Source of the DNA: Perognathus longimembris pacificus
Lineage: Eukaryota > Chordata > Mammalia > Rodentia > Heteromyidae
Direction of reading: 5' to 3'
Assembly: GCF_023159225.1 (NCBI RefSeq)
Contig: NC_063161.1
Coordinates: 1,824,495-1,888,494, forward strand
DNA: 64,000 nucleotides
How positions within the stretch are numbered: position 1 is the stretch's first letter; each line of letters starts with the position of its first letter. Below are positions 10,870 to 21,200 of this stretch, one piece after another. The notes under the pieces are model-generated. The model did no database searches, was not told the origin of the DNA, and saw only the letters and a program-made list of their open reading frames with translations. Both the position numbers and the translations under genes were made by a program.

Positions 10870-11175
10870 TGGTGGGATGGAGAAATAAAACGTACTTTTT
10901 GAGAGAGAAATCTGCAAGGAGCTTTTGGAAGCCAACCCGTTTAATAAACACAGGCTCTAAGTAAATAGCGTAAAGAATTCATGAAAATCACTTTCTGTAT
11001 TTGTGGATGGCTTGTTGTGCGGGGCCTGGAAAATGAAGGAGCCACTGTTTTGCATTCTTCCCAGGACTTGCTGACCGAGTTCTTCTTGCTTGGCTGAAGC
11101 GGCCCAGCTGTGAGAAGCCATTGTGAGGAATCATGTTTGTTTAATCAGAAGTTTGCCAGCATCGAATCAATTGTT
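10870..11175. promoter_or_regulatory. AT-richer island, candidate conserved element
   Basis: Non-repetitive sequence with AT-rich blocks: 'tttaataaacacagg' near 10939, 'agtaaatagcgtaaagaattcatgaa' around 10960-10985, and a SOX/forkhead-like 'tcaattgtttgc' near 11166. The edges to GC-rich DNA are sharp. A regulatory role is inferred from composition only. Confidence 0.35.
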
Positions 11176-12789
11176 TGCAGGCCGAACCCCTGTGGAGGAG
11201 GAGCGGGGACACAGCCCAGGACCCCGAAGACTACTACAGCCCCCCCGCCATGAGGGAGCAAATTTGCAGAGCCCCATGTGGTCTCCAGGCTCCTAGAAGC
11301 CTTGGGATCCCATGAGGGGTTCTGTATTCTCTTAACCCCATTTGTGGGGGTCCCTAGCCCCTGCCTGGTTGATACCATCGCCTGTCACTGAGCCCTGCTG
11401 GACTCCCCCTAGAACCTCCGCCAGGAATGCCTTTTCTGGGGAAGGGCAGATGGCTTTGGTGACCTGAGTCCAGCCCTCTCCCCTCTGCAATGCTCCCAGA
11501 CCCAAGTGGCTACTTCCTTGGTTTCCCTTGCTTTTGGGGCTCCCTGGCCTGGCCACTGTGCCAGCTTGCCCCAGACAGAGCCGTGACACAGCGGAGAGAG
11601 GCGAGGCCCAGGCTAGACGTAGGGCTGGGGGCCTGGGAGGCCGGGCGTGGAGTGAGGCCCAGAGCCCGCTTCAGACCCAGTGGTCAGCGCCTGGCTGACC
11701 CCTAGCTAAGGACACCTCCATTCTTGCACAAGACAGAGAGGATACAGTGAGCCCCCTAATCTCAGTGGTCCCCCAGCAGCTCACAGCTCAGCTCGGATTG
11801 GGGAGCAGCACCCTGACAGTTTTCACCTGGAGAGCTCTTCCACAGATCCGTGGCTCTGACCTGTTGGGGGGCAGGGCTGAGGGGGGTCCCCTTTAGTGGA
11901 CAGCCTGGGCACCAGTGGCTTGATCACCCCTCTCTGCCAGGCTGCCGGGCGGGATGGGCTTTTGTTGCTCTTGCCCGCAAGGCGAGCCAGCCTCGTTCCA
12001 GGTTCTGCGGCAGAAGCGGCCCCGTCCAGCCTTGACTTCCTCCGACAGCCTGCCTGCTGGGAAGTCAGTTTCCCCTCCCCCGGGGGGGAGGGAGGCTGGC
12101 GGCTGGGCGCTCGGGCCTCTCGGATGTCCGTAGACCATGCTTGGCAGGGCCGGCTGGCACATCTGCGTGTGGAGGGCGTTGGAATCGATCGCTGGGGCTC
12201 ATCCTGGGCGGTGGCCTGGGGGACAGGCAGCCGCTCAATCAGGCACCTTACAGCCTGGCCGAGGACAGAATGAGGGGGTGTGAGGGAGGCTTCGCTGCTG
12301 GACGCTCACCTGTGGGGGCATCGCGGGGGCCCCGAGGCCGACGCGGGCGGAAGAGCCAAGCTCTCCGGTCTAGAAGGATCAGAGAGGGCTTGAGGCGAGC
12401 AGAAGCGGCGTCCCTGGAGATCCCGGCCGAGACAAGGGAGGCTCACATGGCCGCAGGATCCCTCCAGCCCCAGAATCTTCCACGACGTCACAGAGTTCCG
12501 TCATCTGTAGGAGCAGTTGGAGGCCTGGGAAGCCTAGGCTGATGGAGTTTCCAACAGTGATGCCGGGAGCAGGGGAGACGCAGAGTTCAAAGCACGCGCT
12601 GGCCGTCCCCTGTTCACTGTGCCTTGGCCGCGGTTCCCCTCCGAGTGCTCCATCCTGGGAAGCCGCTGAGGGGAGGGTGTGGCCCGGCGGTCCGGAGGAC
12701 AGATGGCAGCAGATGTGCCGTCTGATCAAGGCAGGGAGACAGTCACCTCGGTCCAAATGAAAAATCAATTTTCCAATACTTCCTCTTCA
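11176..12789. other. GC-rich single-copy DNA, no gene recognised
   Basis: No exon, RNA gene or mobile element is recognised. Short C-runs occur near 11240 and a G-run at about 12080. Open frames overlap on both strands without domain signatures. Confidence 0.5.
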
Positions 12790-12819
12790 AGTGACGTCTT
12801 GAAGCCGATTCCGAAATAA

Positions 12820-13200
12820 TATTGCCTGACATTCAGAGAGGGCAGCTCACCGTTGCCCACGCGCGTCCGCGCGCGAAGCCTCGGGACGCCCGCCGCAGCG
12901 TCGCCTCGCCCTGCGGAAGAAGAAGTGGAAGCAGCGAGAGGTGGAGAGCTCCCCCCCGGAGCGGCGGCGGGAGCGGCGGCCTGCCGGAGGCCGGAGCTGC
13001 AGCGGAAGCCGTGCCACGCTCCCGTGGGCCTCCGTCCAGGCGGTCCTTCCGCGTGGCCCCGGGGGGCGCGCACCCCCCCGCCTGGCGGCCTCCGATTCCA
13101 GCCCTGGGAGAGTCTGCGCTCGTCGCCCCGAGAGCAGCGTTGCCGTGCGTCCCTCCTGCTGTCCGACGCCAACTTCCCGGGTGGAGCTGTGACCTTCTAG
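12820..13200. other. CpG-dense patch (possible CpG island)
   Basis: CpG is very frequent here, including 'acgcgcgtccgcgcgcgaag' at 12859-12878 and many GCG/CGC words to about 13150, while the AT-richer sequence just before it (12760-12830) is CpG-poor. A promoter is possible on either strand, but no exon, TATA box or coding start can be tied to it. Much of the window is CpG-rich, so this is only a relative peak. Confidence 0.45.
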
Positions 13201-14125
13201 CTTGGCTACGCGTGTGCGCTCCCTCCCCCCACCTCATTCTGTCTCTCGTGCTCTGGGGCTCCCGTTCTGTCCCTCGTCTCCAGCCCCAGCCTTGTCACTA
13301 CTTGGGCCACAAGGTGCTGGGACTGGCACCAACGGGGGGGGGGGGGGGGCACTCACGCCTTCGGACTTGTGCCCCCACCTGCTCCCTGTGTCCTGGAGCC
13401 AGGGGCTTGAGCCGCAAGGCGGGCGGAGATCCCTGTGCCCCTCCTCACCATCTGTGCCCTCTGCCCTCCAGGGAGCCCCCGCGCTGTGACCCGCTCGCCT
13501 CTTTGGACCCCTTCTCTCTCTGTGCTCTGATGGCACCCACGTCTCCCTGTGCCCCCTCCCTCTCTGTCCAGCTGTGTGCCGCTGCCTCCCTCTCAGAGCC
13601 CGGGGTGGCCTCCGGTCAGCTCTCTTCTCAGCCCTGGACCTCACTCAGCGCCTGACCTGAGCCTCCCCACAGCTGCAACATTGCAAGGTCGCTGCTGGGC
13701 GGGCCCTGGGGGCCCAGGTATCCAACCCACTTCCCCCTTAACCCCCCCCCCCCCGAGGGTAGCAGCCACCAGCTAGAACTGCCAGCCTGAGAGCTGTCTT
13801 CCCTGGCTGACACCAGGCTGGCCGGGCCTCCCATTTCCTGTGCGACTGAGTGGTGGCCAAGGGCTGTCTTGCTCATCCATGGATCTGATTAGCGCTGGCT
13901 CTTGGCCCCCGCAACGTGGCCCTGCCTGCCCTCGGTCTCTGGGTGTGTCCGCTAAGTTCTGCTGGCCGGCCACCTGCCAGCCTCCCTGCCGTCCTGGTCT
14001 GTGCGGTGCAGGCCTGCTCAAGCCCCTCCAGGTCCACCCACCCCGCCCAGCTCCCCGGCAGCCTCCCCCCTCTGCTGCCCAGGACACTTGCTCCACTTTC
14101 CCATCCAAGAGGTGAGAGTCCACCG
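13201..14125. other. GC-rich DNA, no gene recognised
   Basis: Contains a G-run of about 14 at 13336-13349 and a C-run near 13742-13754. Pyrimidine-rich, 'ctccctgtgccc'-like sequence gives long reverse open frames with no recognisable domains. Confidence 0.5.
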
Positions 14126-15319
14126 CTTGTTCCAGAACGTGCTGAGGGGGAGCTGTTTGTTAGACCATGTGGATTCAGAGCACAGACAATATGGAATCTG
14201 CCAGAAAAACAGGATCTGCGGGGCTTGGCGAAGAGAGCAGAAGGTGGTGTGAACGGAGGTTGGACTAGATCCTCGTTTCCGGAGGCCTGGCCACCCCAGC
14301 CCCGTCTGCTCCTGCCAATCAGTCAGTGAACTACAACCCGCCAACACGGGACGCCCGGGGCCGCGGGCACAGCGGGCAGATGTACCGGAAGAAGGAACAA
14401 TCGGTGTGGCAGCCTCGGAGCCCGATCGGAGCCAACAGACCGTGTGGAGGCATGCGCGCACGTTCCGCTCACCAAGCCCCATGCCAGCAGCTCCAAATGG
14501 CCAGGCGAGGACAGCCAGATGGCCGGCAGGCCCGTGCCCACCACGTCCACTCCGCTTGGCTGAACCGCGGTGAGCGCCAGTGCCCATGTGCCAGTCCCCA
14601 TGCACGGGAAAGGGGCACTGCCGGGCGGGGCGGGGAACAGACTCAGAGGCAGGAGAGGCTGAGGCGAAGAAGGATGCAGTGGGAACTGGTGAGGGCGAGT
14701 GAGTGAGCAGCGTGGGGTGCTCAGAACGGGCCCCCCAGACTGTGGATGTGGGGAGGGCAGGGCCCTGGTCCTCGTCCAGCGTTCCTTCCATAGCTAACCC
14801 TGCCCCTGTGACTTCCAGGCCAACTTCTAGCTCTGCTCTCTCCGGCCTGGTCTCGGGTGCTCCTGGTGGCTTGGTAGTGCAGGCCCGGGCCCAGCACCTC
14901 CCGGTGCGCCAGTCCTGGATGCTGCGTTGCTGCTGGACTCGGTTATCAAATCGTGTGCCCTGGACAAGCAGAGCCGAGCCCACTGCCGCCGAGTGGGCAG
15001 AGGGGAGCAGCTGCCGAGGAGAGCAGTCCTGGGCGGACCTCAGGAAGACTTAGCAGCTCCGCATCTGGGAACACGGTATTCAAGGCAGGGACCCGAGCAG
15101 GTGCGCGCATCCCTGGGTGGAACCCAGCACCGCTCGCTGTTGCCAACAAGAGCAAGCAACCCCAGTGCGTACGCAGGGACAGGCAGGTGGGGTATCTGTC
15201 CTGTGGAACAATGCTCAGCCTTGAAAGGAAGGAGACCTGGATGACCCCCGAGGCCGTTAGCCCCAGTGAAGCAGCCAAGCACCAAGGATTAACACCGCCA
15301 TTCCACTTAGAGGCTGTGT
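14126..15319. other. Mostly GC-rich DNA, no gene recognised
   Basis: The stretch 14130-14250 is less GC-rich and free of repeats, so it could be a small conserved element. The remainder is GC-rich. The 321-codon reverse open frame at 14018-14983 has no domain and is judged to be chance. Confidence 0.45.
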
Positions 15320-15485
15320 CTAGAAGACAGGCGCCTGTGGTAATGCCTGTAATCCTAGCTACTTGAGTCCAGAAGATCACAGTTCAAAGCCCAGAAGGGA
15401 AGTTCTTGAGATTCAATCTCCATAATGACCAGCAAAAAGCTGGGGGAGGTTGTGGCTGGCGTGTAGAGCACCGGCTTTAAGCAGG
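15320..15485 (+). mobile_element. Old B1-like/Geo SINE fragment
   Basis: A 7SL/B1-like start, 'tgcctgtaatcctagctact' near 15343, is followed by 'gaagatcacagttcaaagcc' and a decayed linker. 'Ggtgtgtagagcac...' style sequence matches the start of the right part, then the similarity ends. It is diverged and 3'-truncated. Compare the copy at 26831-27074 read in reverse. Confidence 0.7.
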
Positions 15486-15949
15486 TAATCCACCCCTGTG
15501 GAAAGAAGAAAGGGGCTTGTCGAGGGGGGGGGGCTGAGTGTTCGGGGGGGACAGACGGCTGCAAGGTGAGCAGCTGTGGACAGTGACGGCGGTGAAGGCC
15601 ACACGGGCCGACGGCCGGAGCGCCACGGAACTCGCTCTTCAAAGTGGCTAAGGTGGCACATGGTAGGTGAGGTCTATCCTCCCACAACTAAGACAACCTC
15701 CAAGGCTCCCTGCACCAGCCCACTCGGGATTGCCGAGTCCAGCTCAGATACCCTCCCCTGACCCTCGGCCTCTTCCCCGTGTCCAGCAGCTACAGACCCA
15801 GACCCGGAGCTCCTGATGCACAGAGGAGAATCACCCCCCCCGCCCCCTCCCCCGCACCCCCACACCGCTCCCCGCCCCGCCCCGTAGCCGCACACCACGG
15901 CCCTCACGGAGACCGTGCAACCTTACACGGGCAGCCCCACCGTCTGAAT
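15486..15949. other. GC-rich DNA, no gene recognised
   Basis: A G-run lies near 15523 and a C-rich tract at about 15832-15885. No exon or mobile element is seen. Confidence 0.45.
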
Positions 15950-16110
15950 GGCGATTTCCGCTGAAACGATGGGAAGAAGTGTTGTTTTAACACCTAATTT
16001 TCTTAAAGATAACACATTCTCTTTCCCTCCTGATGGGAGCCTGCTGTTTACATTATCCTCTTTTTAAGGATTGTTATTATTAAGGTGCACAGAGGGGCGG
16101 CTGCTTCATA
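15950..16110. promoter_or_regulatory. AT-rich island, candidate conserved element
   Basis: The island is dense in developmental factor motifs: 'aaagataac' (GATA-type) near 16006, forkhead-type TGTTTAC at 16045-16051, and SOX-type ATTGTTATT at about 16070. There is no match to known repeats. It lies about 200 bp upstream of an exon-like block, and both may belong to one conserved segment. Confidence 0.4.
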
Positions 16111-16290
16111 AGTGAGGTTATGAGTCCGTTTCTCTGTTTGGGCAATGGCATCCCTTCCTTCCCATGTCCCCCTCCCATCCCTGTCCGCACGCGGCATAGT
16201 CCATTTTCCACACAGCTTCTGACTTTTAACAGATGGTTAAGGTCACGCCCCCTTCCTCCCCTTTTTGACACACGCTCTCCCCTTTTTTAG

Positions 16291-16378
16291 GGAGACCCCT
16301 GCCATGAAGATGATTGGCCGGAGCCAGAACAGAACCCTTGCCATTGGCCCGACTGCCAGTGGAGCCAAAGACACAGAT
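16291..16378 (+). other. Exon-like block with strong splice signals
   Basis: A pyrimidine tract ending 'ccttttttag' precedes 16291, and 'GAT|gtaagt' follows 16378, giving consensus acceptor and donor for an 88-nt block. One frame is open throughout and reads ETPAMKMIGRSQNRTLAIGP plus nine more residues, entering with one base of a split codon and leaving in phase 0. I do not recognise the peptide. No partner exon with matching phase is visible nearby, so it could be an exon of an unknown or non-coding transcript, an alternative exon, or a chance pair of splice sites in a conserved element. Confidence 0.25.
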
Positions 16379-16560
16379 GTAAGTGGGCTAGATAAATGTG
16401 TCCTTTCCCACCCTATAAAATTTTCAAATAAAAAGACAGGGATTAATTTGGCAGAGACGGTGTTAAGTGTAGCATTAAGCCGGGAGTCTCTCGCAAGTTT
16501 GCCGAGTTAAAGGTGACAAATGAGAACCGGAGGTGAGCCATCACTTTGGACCGCTAATCC
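16379..16560. promoter_or_regulatory. AT-richer island, candidate conserved element
   Basis: Non-repetitive sequence includes 'ctataaaattttcaaataaa' around 16413-16432, 'gggattaatttggcagag' near 16440 (homeobox-type TAAT and NFI half-site-like TTGGCA) and 'cgagttaaaggtgacaaatg' at about 16502. It directly follows the exon-like block and may be its conserved intronic flank. Confidence 0.35.
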
Positions 16561-17241
16561 AGGGCTGCCACGCCAGGCAGAGGAGGGGAGGGGCGGGTTC
16601 ACCAGCCGGCGCACGCCAGCCAGGCCTTCTCCCCGCCTCCGAGGGGGCCCGAGGGTGCCGTGAAGGGCAGGTCCTCCGCCGTCACAGAGCGGGCGCTGAA
16701 GGTCTCGTGCCAAGCCCGGAACGAACGTGCGGAGACGATCACACGTCCTCAGCGACTGGACGCGGTCGTAGCCTGCCCTCGCGTGGAGGCCGGGACCCAC
16801 GGGGTGCTCCTTCCCCAGCTGCGGCCCCGCCCCCGCCCCCGCGAGGCGGGTGGCCCCCAGACCTGCCGACACGGAGGCGCTCAGTGAGGTTCCCGGGTGG
16901 CTGGCCGGCAGTGTGCCGTGGACGGCGATAGAGGGCCTGGCCTCGGGAGGACCGAGCGGTGCAGGTACCCACGTGCCCGTGGCGGCCGGCAATCTCCAAC
17001 ACCCGTCCCACAGCCCGCGTCACCCCGACACCCTCTGTTCCTGAGTATGACAGGGGAGAAGGGTGCCGGGGGCCGCCCACACAGGTCTCTCTGGAAGAGC
17101 TGCCCCCCCTGTCCGCTCCAGGGCAGAGGCTTAGTAACAACTCTGACTAGGGTCTCAGGAAGCCTTAAGAGGAGAGATTCAGCCAGAGCTGATAACAGGC
17201 GCTGGGCAGAGGTGCTTGCCCCGAGCTCCTCGCACCTGTGT
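16561..17241. other. GC-rich, CpG-dense DNA, no gene recognised
   Basis: CpG is frequent from about 16640 to 17000. No exon, RNA gene or mobile element is recognised before the SINE. Confidence 0.45.
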
Positions 17242-17258
17242 CCTGGAGTGGCCTTTTT

Positions 17259-17469
17259 TTTTTTTTTTTTTTTTTTTGGCCAGTCCTGGGCCTTGGACTC
17301 AGGGCCTGAGCACTGTCCCTGGCTTCTTCCCGCTCAAGGCTAGCACTCCGCCACTTGAGCCACAGCGCCGCTTCTAGCCGTTTTCTGTATATGTGGTGCT
17401 GGGGAATCGAACCTAGGGCCTCGTGTATCCGAGGCAGGCACTCTTGCCACTAGGCCATATCCCCAGCCC
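17259..17469 (-). mobile_element. Full-length IDL-Geo SINE
   Basis: Read on the minus strand, a tRNA-derived ID-like head has an A box 'tggcctagtgg' and a perfect B box GGTTCGATTCC. The linker 'ccacatatacagaaaacgg', the Geo right part 'cgctgtggctcaagtgg...', and an oligo-A tail follow. It is flanked by a perfect 17-bp target-site duplication, cctggagtggccttttt, at 17242-17258 and 17470-17486. This matches the family described from kangaroo rat and restricted to Geomyoidea. The intact Pol III boxes and perfect duplication point to a fairly recent L1-mediated insertion. Confidence 0.93.
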
Positions 17470-17486
17470 CCTGGAGTGGCCTTTTT

Positions 17487-18035
17487 GAAAGAGCCTGTGT
17501 TCCCCCTCCCCCCAACACAGCTGCTTCTCTGGAGCTGCTTGTGAGGCAGAGCTGGGGGGCGCAGAGGAGAAGGGAAAGGTGCTGTACCCGACTCCAGGCC
17601 GAGCGCTGGACTCGGCTCAGCCAGCCAGGCCCATCTGGGGCTTGGGGGGTGGGGGGGGACAGGCTGCTGGACCCAGGAGAAGGGACTTGGGAAGAGCAGC
17701 CCATGCTGTTTCCAGAGGGCGCTGGGTGAGATTTCCTCCGTGGCGGCCGCCGGGTTTCTCCCTGCTGACCTGGGCGCTCCTGGGAGCCTGGCACGGAGCT
17801 GGTAATTTTTTGTTCAGCCAGAGTTGCTGACCCCATGGCCATCTGGGCACCCCGCCTCTGCCCGCTGCTCTCTGCTCTCCAAGCTCTTACTCCCTCTGCA
17901 GAAGTTATTAAAGGCCTCAGGGATGGCACATAAATCAATGTATTATACCGTCTTACCTGAGACCAACCTTAACCTCACCAGGCTGAGGGGTGGGGCTGGT
18001 TTCGGGTCCTCTGGGGAAAAGCCTTTTCCCTAAGC
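17487..18035. other. Single-copy DNA, no gene recognised
   Basis: The 3' part (17880-17980, 'gaagttattaaaggcctcag' and 'cataaatcaatgtattatacc') is AT-richer and could be a small conserved element. No exon is recognised. Confidence 0.4.
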
Positions 18036-18800
18036 AGCCTGGGGGGTAGGGGTGGGGGTCCCAGGGCAGGACGCACAGGGCCTGGGGGTGGGGGTGGGGG
18101 TCCCAGGGCAGGATGCACAGGGCCTGGGGGTGGGGGGTGGGGGTCGCAGGGCAGGATGCACAGGGCCTGGGGGTGGGGGTGGGGGTCCCAGGGCAGGAGG
18201 CACAGGGCCTGGGGGTGGGGGTGGGGGTCCCAGGACAGGACACACAGGGCCTGGGGGTGGGGGTGGGGGTCCCAGGGCAGGATGCACAGGGCCTGGGGGT
18301 GGGGGTGGGGGTCCCAGGGCAGGATGCACAGGGCCTGGGGGTGGGGGGTGGGGGTCGCAGGGCAGGATGCACAGGGCCTGGGGGTGGGGGTGGGGGTCCC
18401 AGGGCAGGAGGCACAGGGCCTGGGGGTGGGGGTGGGGGTCCCAGGACAGGACACACAGGGCCTGGGGGTGGGGGTGGGGGTCGCAGGGCAGGATGCACAG
18501 GGCCTGGGGGTGGGGGTGGGGGTCCCAGGGCAGGACGCACAGGGCCTGGGGGTGGGGGGTGGGGGTCCCAGGGCAGGATGCACAGGGCCTGGGGGTGGGG
18601 GTGGGGGTCCCAGGGCAGGATGCACAGGGCCTGGGGGTGGGGGGTGGGGGTCGCAGGGCAGGATGCACAGGGCCTGGGGGTGGGGGTGGGGGTCCCAGGG
18701 CAGGAGGCACAGGGCCTGGGGGTGGGGGTGGGGGTCCCAGGACAGGACGCACAGGGCCTGGGGGTGGGGTGGGGGGTCCCAGGGCAGGAGGCACAGGGCC
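18036..18800. repeat. 42-bp G-rich minisatellite, about 18 copies
   Basis: The unit is three runs of five G separated by T, then 'tcccagggcaggatgcaca' and 'gggcct'. Some copies are 43 bp through one extra G. Variants at the 3' half ('gatg', 'gagg', 'gacaggacaca', 'tcgcag') recur in order, so there is a higher-order block of about four units seen three times (see findings). Since 42 is a multiple of 3 and the unit lacks stops, frames of about 225-310 codons are open on both strands. They encode Gly/Arg- or Pro-rich peptides and are artefacts. Confidence 0.97.
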
Positions 18801-19029
18801 TGGGATGCACAGGGCAGGGAGGGTACGAGCTGATCTTTGTGTGGACAGCCCATGGACCATTGCCTGTGAGAGAAATGGCTTACGGTCCGCAGGGAATTTC
18901 ATCAGCCGTGGAGGACGCAGCTCCAGGTGCCGGCTTCATCACTCACCCGAGGCTCTCAGCCCAGGGGGCCTGTGGGGACCATAGAGGGTGGGCTAAGTGT
19001 GTCTGTCTAGGCCGTGTTCCGAGGCCGCG
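18801..19029. other. Single-copy DNA, nothing recognised
   Basis: Short interval between the minisatellite and a CpG-dense patch. No exon or repeat is identified. Confidence 0.4.
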
Positions 19030-19400
19030 TTAACTTCAGGGCGCCCGGCTCCGGGTGCCACACCAGCCAGGCACTGCACATCTGCCGCCACCTTTCACCT
19101 GCTCCAAGCCCCCCCCCCCCCGCCCCCGGCCTCGAAGGACCTCATTCTGCAGAGCCGCACGTGCCCGGGGTCGGGGTAAGCCCGGCTCTGCAGCCCCTGC
19201 GCCGACCGGCGGCAGTGAGCGCGCCCGGCGCCCCGTCCCGCCCGCTGCCCCGTCTGTCCGGCAGTGCCGAGCGGCGGCCGGACGGGAGCGATCGCCAGGC
19301 AGGAGGCGAGCACCAGCGAGGGCCCCGCCAGGCCCCCCGGCCCTCCGTTCGGACGCCCTCATTTCCCTCGGGGGAACTGCAGCGAGTGGGCGCGGCAGTA
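19030..19400. other. CpG-dense patch (possible CpG island)
   Basis: High CpG density, for example 'gcgccgaccggcggcagtga' near 19200 and 'gagcggcggccggacggga' near 19270, with a C-run at 19110-19120. No TATA box, start codon or splice donor can be linked to it. It sits about 160 bp before an AT-rich island, an arrangement seen at some developmental promoters. Confidence 0.4.
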
Positions 19401-19559
19401 TCGAGTGGGGTGGAGGTGGGAGGGTGACCCTTTCCCCACAGTTTTCCTCCTCTCCCGGGGTACAGGCAGATCAAGACGCCCGCACCTCCCCTGGCCTTCC
19501 CCACTCCCGGCAGCCCAGGTTGCTCCTGCAAAGGGGAGAGGCGGGAGCTCCCAGAGATC

Positions 19560-19960
19560 TTGCTCCCAATAAAATCGCTGAAGCAAGGTCAAGCACTTCC
19601 GCGAGGACATAAAATGTTAATAAATGGTGGCCATTGTCCCACATTTCCGAATTTATGCAGTACATCTCTACGGCATCTTTCTCCCCTTGGTTAAATCCAG
19701 TGAGTAATTTCTGACTGTATTCATTGCCGGAGGATATATTTCTTCAGAGTTAAATATCACTAGCTGTGCATTTTGATACGAGAAATGCAGGCTGCGATTT
19801 CTCCCGGGCGCGCGGGTGAGTGAGTCGCAGCCGCTGCTGGGAAGCAGGGCGCAGGGAATGTGGGCCGGCCCCGGCGTGTTTATTTTAGAACTCGTCTGCA
19901 GGAAAGCACCGCTGCCAATTCCGCGGTGGAATCGGAATCCAGGACTGCTCATTCCTTTCG
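19560..19960. promoter_or_regulatory. Large AT-richer island, candidate conserved element
   Basis: About 400 bp of non-repetitive sequence with words such as 'ccaataaaatcgctgaagc' near 19566, 'gttaataaatggtggccattg' around 19617-19637 and 'agttaaatatcactagctg' near 19748. 'Gtgtttattttagaactcg' (forkhead-like) lies near 19877. It resembles no transposon I know and is bounded by CpG-dense DNA on both sides. The inferred role is an enhancer or a conserved promoter-proximal element. Confidence 0.42.
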
Positions 19961-21039
19961 CAGATGCCCACCGCCTTCGGGGGCCGGCCCGGCCTGGGGG
20001 CCCCGTGGGGGAGAGGGGCGCCCCTTCACCCCGCCTTCCCCTCCGTGCCCCGGGGCTGCAGGGCCCCGGCGGCACGGAGAGGAGGCGGATGCCCAGCAAC
20101 CGGAGGAAGGTGGCCTTGGAGGTGCCCAGGGGAGGAAGGCGACGCCGGGCCTTGCAAATCTGCGCGGCTCCAGCGTCTGCCTGGCCGTGTCCCTGTCACA
20201 CCCCTCCTCAGACCTCAGCCCGGGCCCCAGGGACTCGGCCACGGACCCTGTGCCTATGTAGGACTAATGGCTTCTGCAGGACTCAGCACAGCGTGGGAGG
20301 AGCTGTGGGGTCACAGGAGGGGGGAGGGGGAGGGGGCGGCCCCCCCACCGTGCTGTCCCAGCCCTGGAGGCGATGTCTTGTGCAGAAGGAGATGTGTCTG
20401 GGCTCCAGTAGATCTGGGGCCCAGTGCCCAGGCCAGGAATCACCTTCTTCCTGTTCCTCACGGTCCTCCTTCCATCCCCGTCCCTCTCCCCTCCCGTCCT
20501 CTCCAGCCTGGATGGCAGTTCCCGGTCAGGTCACCGTCCCTGAGCCCCTGACCTACGTGGCCGTCCTCATCTGCTCCCTATCGGCACTCAAGTCACACAA
20601 AGCCTGGTCCAGAGGAGGCAGCGGGCCGGACCGAGGGACCGAGGGACCGAGGGACCGAGGGACTGACCGAGGGCGGGCGTGATCTCCTCAGACTGCGGCG
20701 GTGGCCATGGGGCCCCGGACCTCACCGGCTGGGAAGGAGGCTGTGCTCAGTGAGCCCCAGCCGGCACCCAGGGGCCTCAGTTTACCTACCCTTAAAAAAT
20801 CAGCATCGGGGAATTGAGAAGCAACAGCGGAGCCCATGATGGGGGGGGAGGGGGCTCCCAGCCCCAGGACTGTGTGGCTGGGCAGCACGCCATGGCCCAG
20901 GGTCGGTGTTGACCGCTGCCCCCCCCCCCGCCAAGGCGTGGTCAGGGTCCCCGCGTGGGCAGGGTCGCGTGGGCTCCCCGCGTGGGCAGTGCCCCTTGGC
21001 CCAGGTGGCCCGAAGCTGTGATGCCGACAACATATGGTT
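19961..21039. other. GC-rich DNA, no gene recognised
   Basis: CpG-dense to about 20200. A short tandem array of the 9-mer gaccgaggg lies at 20629-20672, with G- and C-runs near 20320 and 20920. A 288-codon forward frame at 19816-20682 is judged to be chance. Confidence 0.5.
20629..20672. repeat. 9-bp tandem repeat (gaccgaggg)n
   Basis: Four perfect copies of gaccgaggg are followed by an imperfect 'gactgaccgaggg'. No function is implied. Confidence 0.9.
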
Positions 21040-21200
21040 CTGAGCACACCCCAATGTGTGCTGTTTGAAAATAGCACAATTTCGAAGCATACTGGCAAAT
21101 TTTATGGGTCTTTCTCTTGCACTAATTTATGGAAAATGGCTCTTAACCATTTCTCCACAAAAGGGTTGTCTGAGCCGAGGTTGTAACGTCCCCTGGCAGG
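21040..21200. promoter_or_regulatory. AT-rich island, candidate conserved element
   Basis: A sharply bounded AT-rich, non-repetitive stretch. It has 'gtttgaaaatagcacaat' (MEF2-like core) near 21062, 'ggcaaattttatgggtc' near 21092 and 'gcactaatttatgg' near 21119. No match to L1, SINE or LTR sequence was recognised. Confidence 0.4.

Noticed and set aside
12822..13655. 277-codon plus-strand frame starting at a CpG-dense patch
   Set aside because: No domain, passes through a G-run and compositional Pro/Ser/Cys stretches, and a 134-codon minus frame overlaps it; the CpG patch alone does not make it a gene.
17259..17469. tRNA gene suggested by A and B boxes
   Set aside because: It is the tRNA-derived head of a SINE, with linker, right part, A-tail and target-site duplication.
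17953..19033. Pro- and Gly-rich frames of 285-310 codons (collagen-like look)
   Set aside because: Translation of the 42-bp minisatellite; no Gly-X-Y periodicity, and frames are open on both strands.
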